In this document: piece after piece, positions 1 through 8,723 of the stretch
Numbering within the stretch: the stretch's first letter is position 1
How the letters are laid out: each line of letters starts with the position of its first letter
Assembly (NCBI RefSeq): GCF_011617465.1
Contig: NZ_CP050153.1
Location: 496,001-560,000, forward strand
Length of the DNA stretch: 64,000 nt
Origin: Brevibacterium pigmentatum
GTDB lineage: Bacteria > Actinomycetota > Actinomycetes > Actinomycetales > Brevibacteriaceae
Reading direction: 5' to 3'
Position numbers and translations under genes: made by a program
Notes under the pieces: generated by a model
The model's input: only the letters and a program-made list of their open reading frames with translations
Told to the model about the DNA's origin: nothing
Databases searched by the model: none

Positions 1-680
1 GGCGCACCCCTTTCGATACCTCGTTGGCGATGCTGCCGTTCAACCTCACGGTCTTCGTCACCGCGACTCTCATCGTCCGCTTCTACAAGCGGTTCTCACC
101 AAGGACCATTGCCCTGTTCTCCTTCGGGCTGACGACGGCGGCACTCGTCTGGCTGGCCTTCGTTGTGACGAACAACTGGGAGACTCTGCCGACGATCCTC
201 GGCCTCATCGTCTTCGGCATCGGTCAGGGTGCGCTCGTGACCTTGGTCTTCAACGTCCTCGTCACTGCCGCGCCGAAGCATCTGGCCGGTGATGTCGGTT
301 CGATCCGCGGTACCGCGCAGAATCTCGCCTCGGCGGTCGGTACGGCGGTGATGGGAGCGCTGCTGGTCACGGTGCTCTCGGCCGGTCTGGCCTCTGCCGC
401 CGACGATCATCCCGATCTGCCGCCGGAACTCGTCGAGCAGGTCGACCTCGACAATGCGAACTTCGTGAGCAACGACGAACTGCGCGACGTCCTCGAGGGG
501 ACGACGGCGACACCGGACCAGGTCGAGCATGCCGTCGAGCTCAACTCCCAGCAGCGACTGCGCACGCTCAAGCTCGGCTTCCTCATCCTCGCCGGCATCA
601 GCCTGATCGCGGCAGTGCCGGCTTCCCGGCTGCCGAAGTACCGACCCGATGAGATCCCCGACCCCGCCGAGGCTGACTAG
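1..680 (+). CDS. MFS transporter, C-terminal part (5' end outside window)
   Basis: The reading frame is open from base 3 to the TAG at 678-680, so the start lies upstream of the window. The visible 225 residues contain several hydrophobic spans separated by short basic loops, then a hydrophilic loop rich in D and E, and a final membrane span before a short charged tail. This order resembles the C-terminal half of 14-span DHA2-type drug:proton antiporters of the major facilitator superfamily, which would export small toxic molecules across the cytoplasmic membrane. The substrate cannot be read from this part. No gene overlaps it downstream; a convergent rhodanese gene follows. Confidence 0.75.
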   Translation, partial: RTPFDTSLAMLPFNLTVFVTATLIVRFYKRFSPRTIALFSFGLTTAALVWLAFVVTNNWETLPTILGLIVFGIGQGALVTLVFNVLVTAAPKHLAGDVGSIRGTAQNLASAVGTAVMGALLVTVLSAGLASAADDHPDLPPELVEQVDLDNANFVSNDELRDVLEGTTATPDQVEHAVELNSQQRLRTLKLGFLILAGISLIAAVPASRLPKYRPDEIPDPAEAD

Positions 681-750
681 GCCAGGCGAGTCAGCTTGAT
701 AACTTTATCAACGGCCTGAATCTAGCGGCTGAAAACGGCAGGGGAGAGGA

Positions 751-1080
751 TCACTTCACCCAAGGCTCTTCGCCGGTCTCGGAGACGATCGGCTTGCCAT
801 TGTCGATGTTCCAAGAGCCCATGCCGCCGACGACATCAAAGGCGTCGAAGCCATTCTGATTGAGCCAGGCCACGGCTCGGTTCGAGCGTCCGCCGGTGCG
901 GCAGATGACGTACATATCGTCATCGAGAGGAAGATCGTCCAGGCGGGTGGGCAGCTCGCCCAGCGGTACATGGATCGCGCCTTCGATATGGCCGGCCTCC
1001 CATTCGTCATCCTCGCGGACGTCGATGATGGCGGCCCCTTCGGGGATGTCGTTGACGGTGACGGTCGTTTCTTCATCCAT
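751..1080 (-). CDS. Rhodanese-like domain protein
   Basis: A 109-residue single-domain rhodanese. The family hallmark is the active-site loop CRTGGRS, with the catalytic Cys near residue 60, preceded by the typical DVRE and GHIEGAIHVPL motifs. Such proteins carry sulfane sulfur as a cysteine persulfide and act in thiosulfate or persulfide handling in the cytosol. A longer reading to 1218 exists, but its extra N-terminal 46 residues are Arg-rich and unlike the family, so the ATG at 1080 was chosen. It is transcribed convergently with the upstream MFS gene. The sulfur-assimilation locus is about 10 kb away, so a functional link is only possible. Confidence 0.85.
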   Translation of the reverse strand: MDEETTVTVNDIPEGAAIIDVREDDEWEAGHIEGAIHVPLGELPTRLDDLPLDDDMYVICRTGGRSNRAVAWLNQNGFDAFDVVGGMGSWNIDNGKPIVSETGEEPWVK

Positions 1081-1358
1081 GTCTTCAGTGTAGGCACGCA
1101 CGTCGGGTGCTCGCACACGGCTGACTTGAACGCGCCGGTGATCGTGTGGGCGCCCGTGCCTGCATCCGTGTGCGCAGGTTGAACGCCTCCGTCGTTTCAG
1201 GCGTTCACCCAGTTCCAAGGGGGCTGTTGCCGACCGGAGAGCCGTGTGAGAATGACCGTGTAGTCGTTGACGCGCCAGCCGACCACGGCCCGCCAGAACG
1301 AGCCACGGCCCGCGCCAGCGACTGCAGTGCCAGGAACCGTCTGCGAAGGGAAATGGTC

Positions 1359-2330
1359 ATGAACAACAGAGACAAGAGTGACGAGTCGCCGGCCGAGGAG
1401 AAGGCCCGTGACGTCGCAGCAAAACTGGACGAGACCGCAGAACCGCTGGCCGGGACTTCGGACATGGAATCTCACGCCGAAGTCGGATACACCGAGCAGA
1501 ACGTTGAGGAACGCGCCCAAAGGGCCGCGGACGAAGAAGGTGTGACGCTGCATCGCAATCCCGACGGCTCGCACACGGCGATCGACGAATCGAAGGCCGC
1601 CGAAGCGACTCCGAGCTCGGGAACCGAGAACTCCGGAGCCACTGACGCCTCCCTCGCCCCGGGCATGGGCGCCTCGGTCGGCACCACGTCCGAGCCCGGT
1701 GACATCTACAGCGCGCCGGGGATGGGCAACGCGGTCGGCAGCACGACGGAAGGCGGCGTCGCGAGCACGGAAACAGCAGTCTTCGCCACCGACGACACGG
1801 AAGCCGGCCAGGTATCCGCCGCGGGTGATGGGCAGAGGCCCGCAGGAGAGGCGGCGACAGACGCGCTCGACCGGGCCGACGTCGTCAAGATCCTGCGCGG
1901 CGGTGATTCTGTCATGCTCGCGACCGCGCTCGCCGATGGCAAGATCCTCGCCCACCCCATGGCACCCCAGCAGGTCACCGAGGAGGCCGACGTCTGGTTC
2001 TTCCTCGCCCTCGACGGTGACCAAGCGAAGGCGCTGCAGACGAACCCCGAGGTCAATATCAGCCTCGCGGAGGCGGGAAACTGGCTGTCGGTGGCCGGGC
2101 GCGTGAAGTTCGTCGACGACAAGGCCAAGGTCGATGAACTGTGGTCGGATTCCGCCACGGCGTGGTTCGATGACCGCCGTGACCCGAACCTGGGACTCAT
2201 CAAGGTCGTCACCCACTCCGCACAGCACTGGGGGCTGCCCGGTGGCAAGGCATCGGGCCTGTTCCGCATGGTCAGGTCCAAGCTCACCGGAGACCGCCCG
2301 TCCGGCGGCACACAGACCACGGAACTCTGA
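1359..2330 (+). CDS. Pyridoxamine 5'-phosphate oxidase-like (general stress) protein with disordered N-terminus
   Basis: 323 residues. Roughly the first 170 residues are low-complexity, acidic and Ala/Thr/Ser rich. They include two copies of an APGMG-x2-VG-x-TTE motif. The C-terminal ~150 residues look like the split-barrel PNPOx / general stress protein 26 domain, with the pattern SVMLATALADGKILAHPM followed by a VWFF strand, a conserved Asn-containing segment and a WGLPGGK segment. These proteins bind flavin or F420 and are often stress induced. The start at 1359 is preferred over the in-frame ATG at 1353 because the GAAGGG at 1345-1350 is then 8 bases away. The exact cofactor and substrate are unknown. 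Confidence 0.75.
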   Translation: MNNRDKSDESPAEEKARDVAAKLDETAEPLAGTSDMESHAEVGYTEQNVEERAQRAADEEGVTLHRNPDGSHTAIDESKAAEATPSSGTENSGATDASLAPGMGASVGTTSEPGDIYSAPGMGNAVGSTTEGGVASTETAVFATDDTEAGQVSAAGDGQRPAGEAATDALDRADVVKILRGGDSVMLATALADGKILAHPMAPQQVTEEADVWFFLALDGDQAKALQTNPEVNISLAEAGNWLSVAGRVKFVDDKAKVDELWSDSATAWFDDRRDPNLGLIKVVTHSAQHWGLPGGKASGLFRMVRSKLTGDRPSGGTQTTEL

Positions 2331-2428
2331 GCCGTGAGAGGCCAGGGGGCTCGGCACGACTGCTCTGCTGCCCGTGCCGGGCGCCCCACCTCACCGCGAG
2401 CCGCCTCGGCGAGGCATAGCATGGAGAC

Positions 2429-3742
2429 ATGAGCAAGCGGATCGTCATCATCGGTGCGGGACTGGCCGGCACGACTACGGCGCGGGAGCTGAACGCGCGC
2501 GGTCAGGCCGTCACCGTCATCGACCCCCAGGCCGGCGAAACGTGTGAGCGGCCGCCGCTGTCGAAGCATCTTTTCGACGGATCCCGCCACCACCTGCCCT
2601 ACCACCTCGAATCGACCGAGCACATCACCTTCGTTCGTGACCGGGCAGAAGAGATCACCCTCGCCGAGGCGGCCGCGGAGTCCCGCTACACCGCCGAGAC
2701 CCAGCGACACCCCCATCCGCTTGAGAACCATCACGCCACCGCGGGCGCCATCCATCTGGCGTCGGGGGAGTCCATCGACTTCACCCACTGCATCCTCGCC
2801 ACCGGGATGGAGGCGAACCGCCCCGAAGTCCCCGCCTACCCGGACGCCCTGCCGGTCTATGACCTCGGCGACGCCGAATGGATCCTCGAACGTGTGAACA
2901 ACGCGACCGAGGCCCTCGACGTCGGGGTGCTGGGCTCCGGTTATCTCGGAATGGAGGTGGCTTCCTCGGCGGTGGCGGCCGGACACCAAGCCACGGTCTA
3001 CCTGCGCGGGGGCGAGCCCCTGCGCAAGCAGCTCTCTGCTCCGGTGCGGCAGGCGCTGTTCGACAAACACAAGGCCGCCGGAGTCGAATTCGTCACCCAC
3101 ACCGCGAGCCCGGACGACATCCCGGCCGATGTTCACGACCTATTCATCACCAGCGTCGGCGCTCGCCCCAGGCTGATCCCGATCGACGGCCACCGCCCCG
3201 CTCATGCATGGGATGTGGATGAGAGTTTGGCAACATCCCATCCGGGTGTCTTCGCCGCCGGCGACTGTGCCATCGTCATCGCCGGACCCTATGCGCTCGA
3301 CCATCCATGGGCCTGTGAACCGGTGGCTGAAAGTCACGGAAAGTTCCTCGCCGAGCTCCTCGGCGAGGGGGCGGGAGAGCCGTCGAACAAAGGCGAGAGC
3401 GACTCCGAATCCGCTTCAGGCAGTGGGCCGGAAGGGGGTCCGAAAGTCTGGTCGGACGTCCCCTGGCACTGGAGCTTCCAAGGCCCGGAGAAGGTGTTCA
3501 CGGCGGGTCTGACGAGCCCTGACGCTGACGACACGCTCATCCGACACGACCCCAGCGGGTCGAAGTTCCAGGTCTTCCACTTCGATGGGCCTGACCTGGA
3601 GTCGAGGCTCGTCGGTGTCGAGACGTTCAACTGGCCGCCGATGCAGGCGGCAGCTCGACGGGTACTCGGCGGTAGCAATATTCCGACGCGGGCCCAAATC
3701 GCCGACCCAGACTTCGACTTCAAGGCTCACAGCCGACTGTGA
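2429..3742 (+). CDS. FAD/NAD(P)-dependent oxidoreductase, ferredoxin/rubredoxin reductase type
   Basis: 437 residues. An N-terminal Rossmann motif GAGLAG (residues 9-14) for FAD, a second GSGYLG motif near residue 170 for NAD(P)H, and FAAGDCA near residue 275 identify the pyridine-nucleotide-disulfide reductase fold of ferredoxin or rubredoxin reductases. A C-terminal segment beginning near W-S-D-V-P resembles the Reductase_C domain that docks the redox partner. An acidic Ser/Glu-rich insertion lies near residues 310-335. No ferredoxin, rubredoxin or P450 gene is adjacent, so the partner is unknown. The start was chosen at the first Met ahead of the FAD motif; the upstream SD is weak. Confidence 0.8.
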   Translation: MSKRIVIIGAGLAGTTTARELNARGQAVTVIDPQAGETCERPPLSKHLFDGSRHHLPYHLESTEHITFVRDRAEEITLAEAAAESRYTAETQRHPHPLENHHATAGAIHLASGESIDFTHCILATGMEANRPEVPAYPDALPVYDLGDAEWILERVNNATEALDVGVLGSGYLGMEVASSAVAAGHQATVYLRGGEPLRKQLSAPVRQALFDKHKAAGVEFVTHTASPDDIPADVHDLFITSVGARPRLIPIDGHRPAHAWDVDESLATSHPGVFAAGDCAIVIAGPYALDHPWACEPVAESHGKFLAELLGEGAGEPSNKGESDSESASGSGPEGGPKVWSDVPWHWSFQGPEKVFTAGLTSPDADDTLIRHDPSGSKFQVFHFDGPDLESRLVGVETFNWPPMQAAARRVLGGSNIPTRAQIADPDFDFKAHSRL

Positions 3743-3813
3743 GTCTGCGCTAGTCTCATCCCGTAGACTCTTTCTGTTCTATCCCCAGTCGCCGACGAGA
3801 GAATTTTCTGTTC

Positions 3814-4671
3814 ATGGATATGGCCAGGCTTGCTGCCGAGCACGGACTCGAGAGAGTGGGTGGACGGCCGTCTCTGCCCCAGTACGTCAAACAGCTTCTC
3901 AACCGAAGCGACTTCACTTACACGCTTGCGAAGTACCGGATGCAGTCCGAGAACGAGCGCAACCGCCTCGGCATGGCCTGGGTGCTGCTGCGTCCGTCGT
4001 TCTCGGCACTGATCTACGGCACGGTCTTCGGCTTCATCATGCAGGGCGCGACTGCTCGCCCGCCGGACTTCGCTCCATTCGTCGTCATCGGCGTCTTCAT
4101 CCTCGAGTTCTTCAACAGCTCGATGAATGGCGGTGCGAAGTCGATCATCTCGAACGCGTCGCTCGTGCAGTCTCTGCCGTTCCCGCGCATAGTTCTGCCG
4201 ATTGCCAAGGTGTTCCAGAACCTGCTCGACTTCATTCCCACGCTCATATTCATGGCGCTCATCGTCATCATCTTCGGTGCCAGGCCTGATTGGGACTGGT
4301 TCCTCTTCATCCCGCTGGTGTTCCTGTTCTGGGTCTTCAACCAGGGTGTGGCGTTCATCTTCGCCCGCGCAACGGTCCACTTCCGGGACCTGTCGCAGGT
4401 CACCCCGTTCATCTCCCGCATGATCTTCTACACCTCGGGTGTCTTCTTCGACCTCAAGGTCATGGTAGAAAAGATCAATCCCGCTCTCCAGCCCTTCGCC
4501 GATTGGCAGCCCATCAACAACGTGCTGTCCATCGCCCGCGGCATCCTCATGAAGGACGGGGTCGTTCCCTACGACTACTTCTGGCACCTGGCCATCTGGG
4601 CATTCGGCATCTTCATCATCGGCTTCGTGTTCTTCTGGCAGGCCGAGGAAAGGTTTGGTCGTGATGAGTGA
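3814..4671 (+). CDS. ABC-2 type permease, polysaccharide/teichoic acid exporter (TagG/Wzm-like)
   Basis: 285 residues with about six hydrophobic spans, a cytoplasmic amphipathic N-terminus and the conserved early MAWVLLRP segment of the ABC-2 polysaccharide exporter family (Wzm, TagG, RfbD). It would form the membrane channel that moves an undecaprenyl-linked polymer across the membrane. The stop codon overlaps the start of the downstream ATPase gene, so the two are translationally coupled and form one exporter. The polymer is not known from these two genes; the Stealth and TagF-like genes at 20.1-24.4 kb are plausible sources of its substrate. Confidence 0.88.
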   Translation: MDMARLAAEHGLERVGGRPSLPQYVKQLLNRSDFTYTLAKYRMQSENERNRLGMAWVLLRPSFSALIYGTVFGFIMQGATARPPDFAPFVVIGVFILEFFNSSMNGGAKSIISNASLVQSLPFPRIVLPIAKVFQNLLDFIPTLIFMALIVIIFGARPDWDWFLFIPLVFLFWVFNQGVAFIFARATVHFRDLSQVTPFISRMIFYTSGVFFDLKVMVEKINPALQPFADWQPINNVLSIARGILMKDGVVPYDYFWHLAIWAFGIFIIGFVFFWQAEERFGRDE

Positions 4672-5482
4672 CGATAATTCGTTCGACACCGGCAGCCTCC
4701 CCGAGGTGACCAAGAACAATCCACCCGTCGTCGTCTGCGACAACGTCCACGTCCGCTACAAGACCCTGGCCACGGGCAAGAAGCTCAAGCTCGGCAGTAA
4801 GAACGTGATGGGGCGGAAGCGTGAGCTGCGAGAAGTCCACGCCCTCAAGGGCATCAGCTTCGTCGCACACAAGAACGAATCCATCGGCATCATCGGCAGC
4901 AACGGCTCCGGCAAGTCGACGCTCATGCGGTCGATCACCGGGCTGACCCCGACCTCCGAGGGCGCGATCTATGCGACGTCACGGCCGAACCTCCTCGGTG
5001 TCGGTGCCGCACTGATTCCGGATCTCTCCGGTGCTCGCAACATCGTTCTCGGTTCTCTGGCCCTGGGGCTCACCCGTGACGAGGTCGACGAGAAGTTCGA
5101 CGACATCGTCGAGTTCACCGGGCTCGAGGACTTCATCGACCTGCCGATGCGCACGTACTCCTCGGGTATGTCCCAGCGTCTGAAGTTCGCGATTGCGACC
5201 TCGGTGCAGCACGAGATCCTCATCGTCGACGAGGCGCTCAACGTCGGTGACAAGAAGTTCCGTGACCGTTCCGAAGGCCGTATCCGTGCCATCCGTGAGA
5301 ACGCCGGTACCGTCTTCCTCGTCTCGCACTCGATGCGCACGATCAAGGACACGTGCAATCGTGCGCTGTGGATCGAGAAGGGCGAGCTGCTCGCCGACGG
5401 CCCGGCGCTCGAAGTCATTCGCCAGTACCAGGCCTTCACCAGGGCCGAGAAGGCGAAGGAAGTCGAGGAAGAGCCGGGCTGA
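4664..5482 (+). CDS. ABC transporter ATP-binding protein, polysaccharide/teichoic acid export (TagH/Wzt-like)
   Basis: 272 residues from the ATG at 4664; a GTG at 4661 is also possible. AGGAAAGG at 4645-4652 lies ahead of both. Walker A GSNGSGKST is near residue 78, the ABC signature SSGMSQRLKF near residue 166 and Walker B ILIVDEAL near residue 186. The long region ahead of Walker A, with the ALKGISF strand, is typical of the Wzt/TagH/RfbE subfamily. There is no large C-terminal carbohydrate-binding domain, so it is closer to TagH-like short forms than to O-antigen-recognising Wzt. It overlaps the permease gene by 8 bases and should energise that permease. Confidence 0.9.
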   Translation: MSDDNSFDTGSLPEVTKNNPPVVVCDNVHVRYKTLATGKKLKLGSKNVMGRKRELREVHALKGISFVAHKNESIGIIGSNGSGKSTLMRSITGLTPTSEGAIYATSRPNLLGVGAALIPDLSGARNIVLGSLALGLTRDEVDEKFDDIVEFTGLEDFIDLPMRTYSSGMSQRLKFAIATSVQHEILIVDEALNVGDKKFRDRSEGRIRAIRENAGTVFLVSHSMRTIKDTCNRALWIEKGELLADGPALEVIRQYQAFTRAEKAKEVEEEPG

Positions 5483-5532
5483 GGCAACGCACCCCCTAGC
5501 CGAGTCACAGGTGTCTCGGTACATTCGGCGGC

Positions 5533-5877
5533 ATGGACAACAGTTCACGTGAGCCGATCGAGTCACGCCGCATCAGTGATCAGCCTGCGCTGCGCAGTTC
5601 GTCAGGCACCATCTGGATCGTGGCAGGTGGGATCTTCCTCGTCGTCATTGCGGGTGTGCTCGCGGCGATCATCGTCTCCGGCAATACGGCGGTGCCCACA
5701 GCGATCACTACGATCGTCATAGTGGCAGTGCTCTACCTGATTCTGCTCACTGCCCGCTTCGCCTTGCGACCAGGCAGAGTTCGCCTGTGGGTCATGGCCG
5801 GAGCAATGATCGGAATGGCTGTTGCTTCGCTCGTTGGACTCGTCCTCTGCGTGGGCGCTGCTGCGAGCGGAGCCTGA
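5533..5877 (+). CDS. Small membrane protein of unknown function
   Basis: 114 residues. A polar N-terminus of about 25 residues is followed by three hydrophobic spans (about residues 27-49, 56-74 and 84-108) separated by short loops; the loop after span 2 is basic (R-F-A-L-R-P-G-R). No family was recognised. It lies 50 bases after the ABC ATPase gene on the same strand and could be co-transcribed, but the spacing and the weak SD do not prove it. The gene ahead on the other strand converges on it. The coding call rests on codon bias and the regular membrane topology. Confidence 0.55.
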   Translation: MDNSSREPIESRRISDQPALRSSSGTIWIVAGGIFLVVIAGVLAAIIVSGNTAVPTAITTIVIVAVLYLILLTARFALRPGRVRLWVMAGAMIGMAVASLVGLVLCVGAAASGA

Positions 5878-5925
5878 ATCCGCTCAGGCTAGTTGGGAAG
5901 TGCGCTCGAGCCCCGGCTCCATTCG

Positions 5926-8505
5926 CTATCCGGCAGCCTCCGCCTCGGCCAAATGCCCCTTGAGGTACTCGCCGGTCACGCTGCCTGAGGCATTCGCGAC
6001 TTGCTGCGGAGTTCCCGTCGCCACGATCTGACCGCCGTCCTGGCCTCCGCCGGGGCCGAGGTCGATGATCCAGTCCGCGTTCGCGATCATGTCGAGGTCA
6101 TGCTCGATGACGAGCACCGTCCCACCTTGGTCGAGCAGCTGCTGGAAGACGCGCACGAGCACACGCACATCCTCGGGGTGCAGGCCCACCGTCGGTTCGT
6201 CGAAGACGAAGAGGGTGTGCTGCTGCGACTTCCCGAGTTCGGAGGCGAGCTTGAGCCGCTGCGCCTCACCACCGGACAGTGCCGGGGTCGCCTCGTGGAG
6301 GGTGAGGTATCCGAGCCCCACATCCTGCAGCGCCCGCAGCCGGGCGTGGACCTTACGCATCTCGCCGAGGTGGGGGAGCGCCTCGGCGACGGTCATCGCC
6401 AGCAGATCCGGCAGCGACAGCGGCTGACCATCGGCATCTGAGGGGCGGCAGTATTCGTCCGCGTCAGGGCTGTAGCGTCGCCCTTCGCAGTCGGGGCAGG
6501 GGATGTCGACGTCGGGGAGGAACTGCACGTCGAGGGTGATCTCGCCGGTGCCTTCGCATTTCGGGCAGCGCAGCGAACCCGTGTTGTACGAGAAATCCCC
6601 GGCCTTGAGCCCGGCGTCCTTCGCCGATTCGAGTCGGGCATACGCACGGCGGAGGTCGTCGAGGACCCCTGAATAGGTGGCCACGGTGGAGCGGACGTTG
6701 ATGCCGATCGGGGTGGCATCGACGACGTTGACCCGATCGATCCCGTCGGCGTCGAGTTCACGCACGTGAGACGGCATCGCACGTTCGTCCGCGGCAGCCT
6801 CGGCTTTGAGCGCGGGGACGAGACTGTCGAGGACAAGCGTGCTCTTGCCCGATCCGGACACTCCGGTTACGACGGTGAGCCGCTTGCGTGGGATCTCGGT
6901 CTCCAGCGTATGAACGGTGTGGATCGGTGAGGTGAGCAGCCGGATCCGACCGTGGTCGTCGATCTCGGCTTCGGGTGCGGGAGTGCGTACGAGGGCGTCG
7001 GCGCGGCCGGTGAGGTAGGGGCCGATGCGGGAGTCCGGGTGTGCGTCGAGTTCGGCGACGCTGCCTTCGGCCACGACCGAGCCGCCGTCCTTGCCGGAGC
7101 CGGGGCCGATTTCGATGAGGTGGTCGGCTTCGCGGAGGACGAGTGGATCGTGGTCGACCATGACCACGGAGTTTCCCTCCTCGAGGAGGTCGGCGATCAC
7201 ACCCTGCAGACCTTTGATGTTCGAGGGGTGGAGGCCGATCGAGGGTTCGTCGAGGACGTAGAGGACGCCGGTGGTCTCGTTGCGCACGGCACGGGAGAGT
7301 TGGACTCGTTGGCGCTCACCAGTCGACAGAGAGGAACCGGCCCGGTCGAGTCCGAGGTATCCGAGACCCAGGTCGAGCAGCCGGCGAGCCATGCCGAGAA
7401 GTGCGTCCACCAGCGACCGGGCCATCGGCTGCATGGGCGTGGGGAGAGTTTCGGGAACGTTCGCGGCCCAGTCGACGAGTTCGTCAAGCGTCATCGCAGT
7501 CGCATCGGCAAGCCCGAGATCGCCGATGCGCGGCGCACGGGCGGCGGGGGAGAGACGCGTGCCTTCGCAGTCAGGGCAGACCTGTTCGGAGAGAAACCGG
7601 CTGACCCGGGCGAAGCGCTTCTCGTTGTCCGCGCGTTTGAGTTCCTCGGTCACGGTCAGGCGAGCGTTGCGGAAGGTGAAGTCGAGGTCGTGCAGCCCCT
7701 TCTTCGAGGTGACCGTAATGTGCTTCTTCTCTTCGGGACCGGTGAAGACGATGTCGCGTTCCCAGTCCTCGAGGTCGCGCCAGGGCACGTCGGTGCGGAC
7801 GCCGAACTCGCGGGCGATCTGCGGTTGGACGTTGAAGCCGAACATCTGCCAGGGAATGACAGTGCCGTCGTCGATCGACATGTCCGGGTCGCGGATGAGC
7901 GAGGCGTCGTCGACTTCTCTGATCGTGCCGATGCCCTCGCAGCGGGGACAGGCTCCACCGGAATTGAAGGCGAGCTCCTCGGCGCCGGGGGCCTGGACCG
8001 TCTCACCGCATTCGGGGCAGTCGAACGGCTCCTCGGCAGCGACATCGAGAGTCGGTTTCTGCCGGTGCCCGTTCGGGCAGAGGTGGGAGGCCAGCCGAGA
8101 GAACATCAGGCGAACGACGTTGAGCAGCTCGGTCGAGGTGCCGAACGTCGAGCGGACCCCGGGGACTCCGGGCCGTTGCCGCAGGGCGAGGGCGGCGGGG
8201 ATGTGGCGGACGGTGTCGACGTCGGCGCGGGCGGCTTGACCCATGCGTCGACGGGTGTACGTCGACAGAGCTTCGATATAGCGGCGGGAGCCTTCGGCGT
8301 AGAGGACTCCCATGGCCAGGGAGGACTTGCCCGAACCGGAGACGCCGGCGATGGCGACGAGGGTATTCAGAGGGACGTCGACGTCGATGTTCTGCAGGTT
8401 GTGCACGCGGGCGCCGCGCACCTCGACCGCTGTGGCAGGGGCAGTGTTCCGGGCTTCGGGCAACATATCGTGATCGTAACAACCGGCGCTGACAGGACTC
8501 GTCAT
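5926..8505 (-). CDS. UvrA-like ABC ATPase (short excinuclease subunit A paralogue)
   Basis: 859 residues, shorter than classical UvrA (about 940-970). Two ATPase halves are visible: Walker A GVSGSGKSS at residues 54-62 and GVSGSGKST near residue 550, with signatures STGERQRVQLSRA and LSGGEAQRLKLA. Zinc-binding Cys pairs occur as CPECGE/CPRCEG, CPDCEG and CPKCEG/CPDCEG. The shortened N-terminal half suggests a UvrA2-like protein with a reduced UvrB-binding region, a class linked to DNA-damage tolerance or resistance to DNA-intercalating compounds. The ATG at 8505 follows AGGAG with almost no spacer; an in-frame ATG at 8466 is an alternative start. Confidence 0.85.
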   Translation of the reverse strand: MTSPVSAGCYDHDMLPEARNTAPATAVEVRGARVHNLQNIDVDVPLNTLVAIAGVSGSGKSSLAMGVLYAEGSRRYIEALSTYTRRRMGQAARADVDTVRHIPAALALRQRPGVPGVRSTFGTSTELLNVVRLMFSRLASHLCPNGHRQKPTLDVAAEEPFDCPECGETVQAPGAEELAFNSGGACPRCEGIGTIREVDDASLIRDPDMSIDDGTVIPWQMFGFNVQPQIAREFGVRTDVPWRDLEDWERDIVFTGPEEKKHITVTSKKGLHDLDFTFRNARLTVTEELKRADNEKRFARVSRFLSEQVCPDCEGTRLSPAARAPRIGDLGLADATAMTLDELVDWAANVPETLPTPMQPMARSLVDALLGMARRLLDLGLGYLGLDRAGSSLSTGERQRVQLSRAVRNETTGVLYVLDEPSIGLHPSNIKGLQGVIADLLEEGNSVVMVDHDPLVLREADHLIEIGPGSGKDGGSVVAEGSVAELDAHPDSRIGPYLTGRADALVRTPAPEAEIDDHGRIRLLTSPIHTVHTLETEIPRKRLTVVTGVSGSGKSTLVLDSLVPALKAEAAADERAMPSHVRELDADGIDRVNVVDATPIGINVRSTVATYSGVLDDLRRAYARLESAKDAGLKAGDFSYNTGSLRCPKCEGTGEITLDVQFLPDVDIPCPDCEGRRYSPDADEYCRPSDADGQPLSLPDLLAMTVAEALPHLGEMRKVHARLRALQDVGLGYLTLHEATPALSGGEAQRLKLASELGKSQQHTLFVFDEPTVGLHPEDVRVLVRVFQQLLDQGGTVLVIEHDLDMIANADWIIDLGPGGGQDGGQIVATGTPQQVANASGSVTGEYLKGHLAEAEAAG

Positions 8506-8579
8506 CTCCTGAGACCGCCTTGGCGACCGGAAATGACCGGACTACAATCGACTCGCTGACGAGAACAGGGGCATACTGG

Positions 8580-8589
8580 TCAGATCTGA
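8580..8589. promoter_or_regulatory. 10-bp palindrome upstream of the MHS symporter gene
   Basis: TCAGATCTGA is a perfect palindrome in the divergent intergenic region between the UvrA-like gene and the symporter. It could be an operator for a dimeric regulator. It is short enough to occur by chance. Confidence 0.2.
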
Positions 8590-8723
8590 GACTCCAATCA
8601 GGCTTGTGAATGAGCAACATCCGCCCCGGATGATGAGCAACGGTGCCTGCATCCCGTAAGCCCACGATCCACCACCGGCTCCGCCACCCAGGGCGCCCGG
8701 GCACCTACAAGAAAAGGCACACG

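Noticed and set aside
1197..2357. Long open frame on the minus strand across the PNPOx-like gene
   Set aside because: Shadow of the plus-strand gene: high-GC bias keeps the opposite frame open; composition is unlike a protein and no start signal is present.
6952..8559. 535-codon plus-strand frame across the UvrA-like gene
   Set aside because: Antisense shadow of a gene with two clear ATPase domains on the minus strand.
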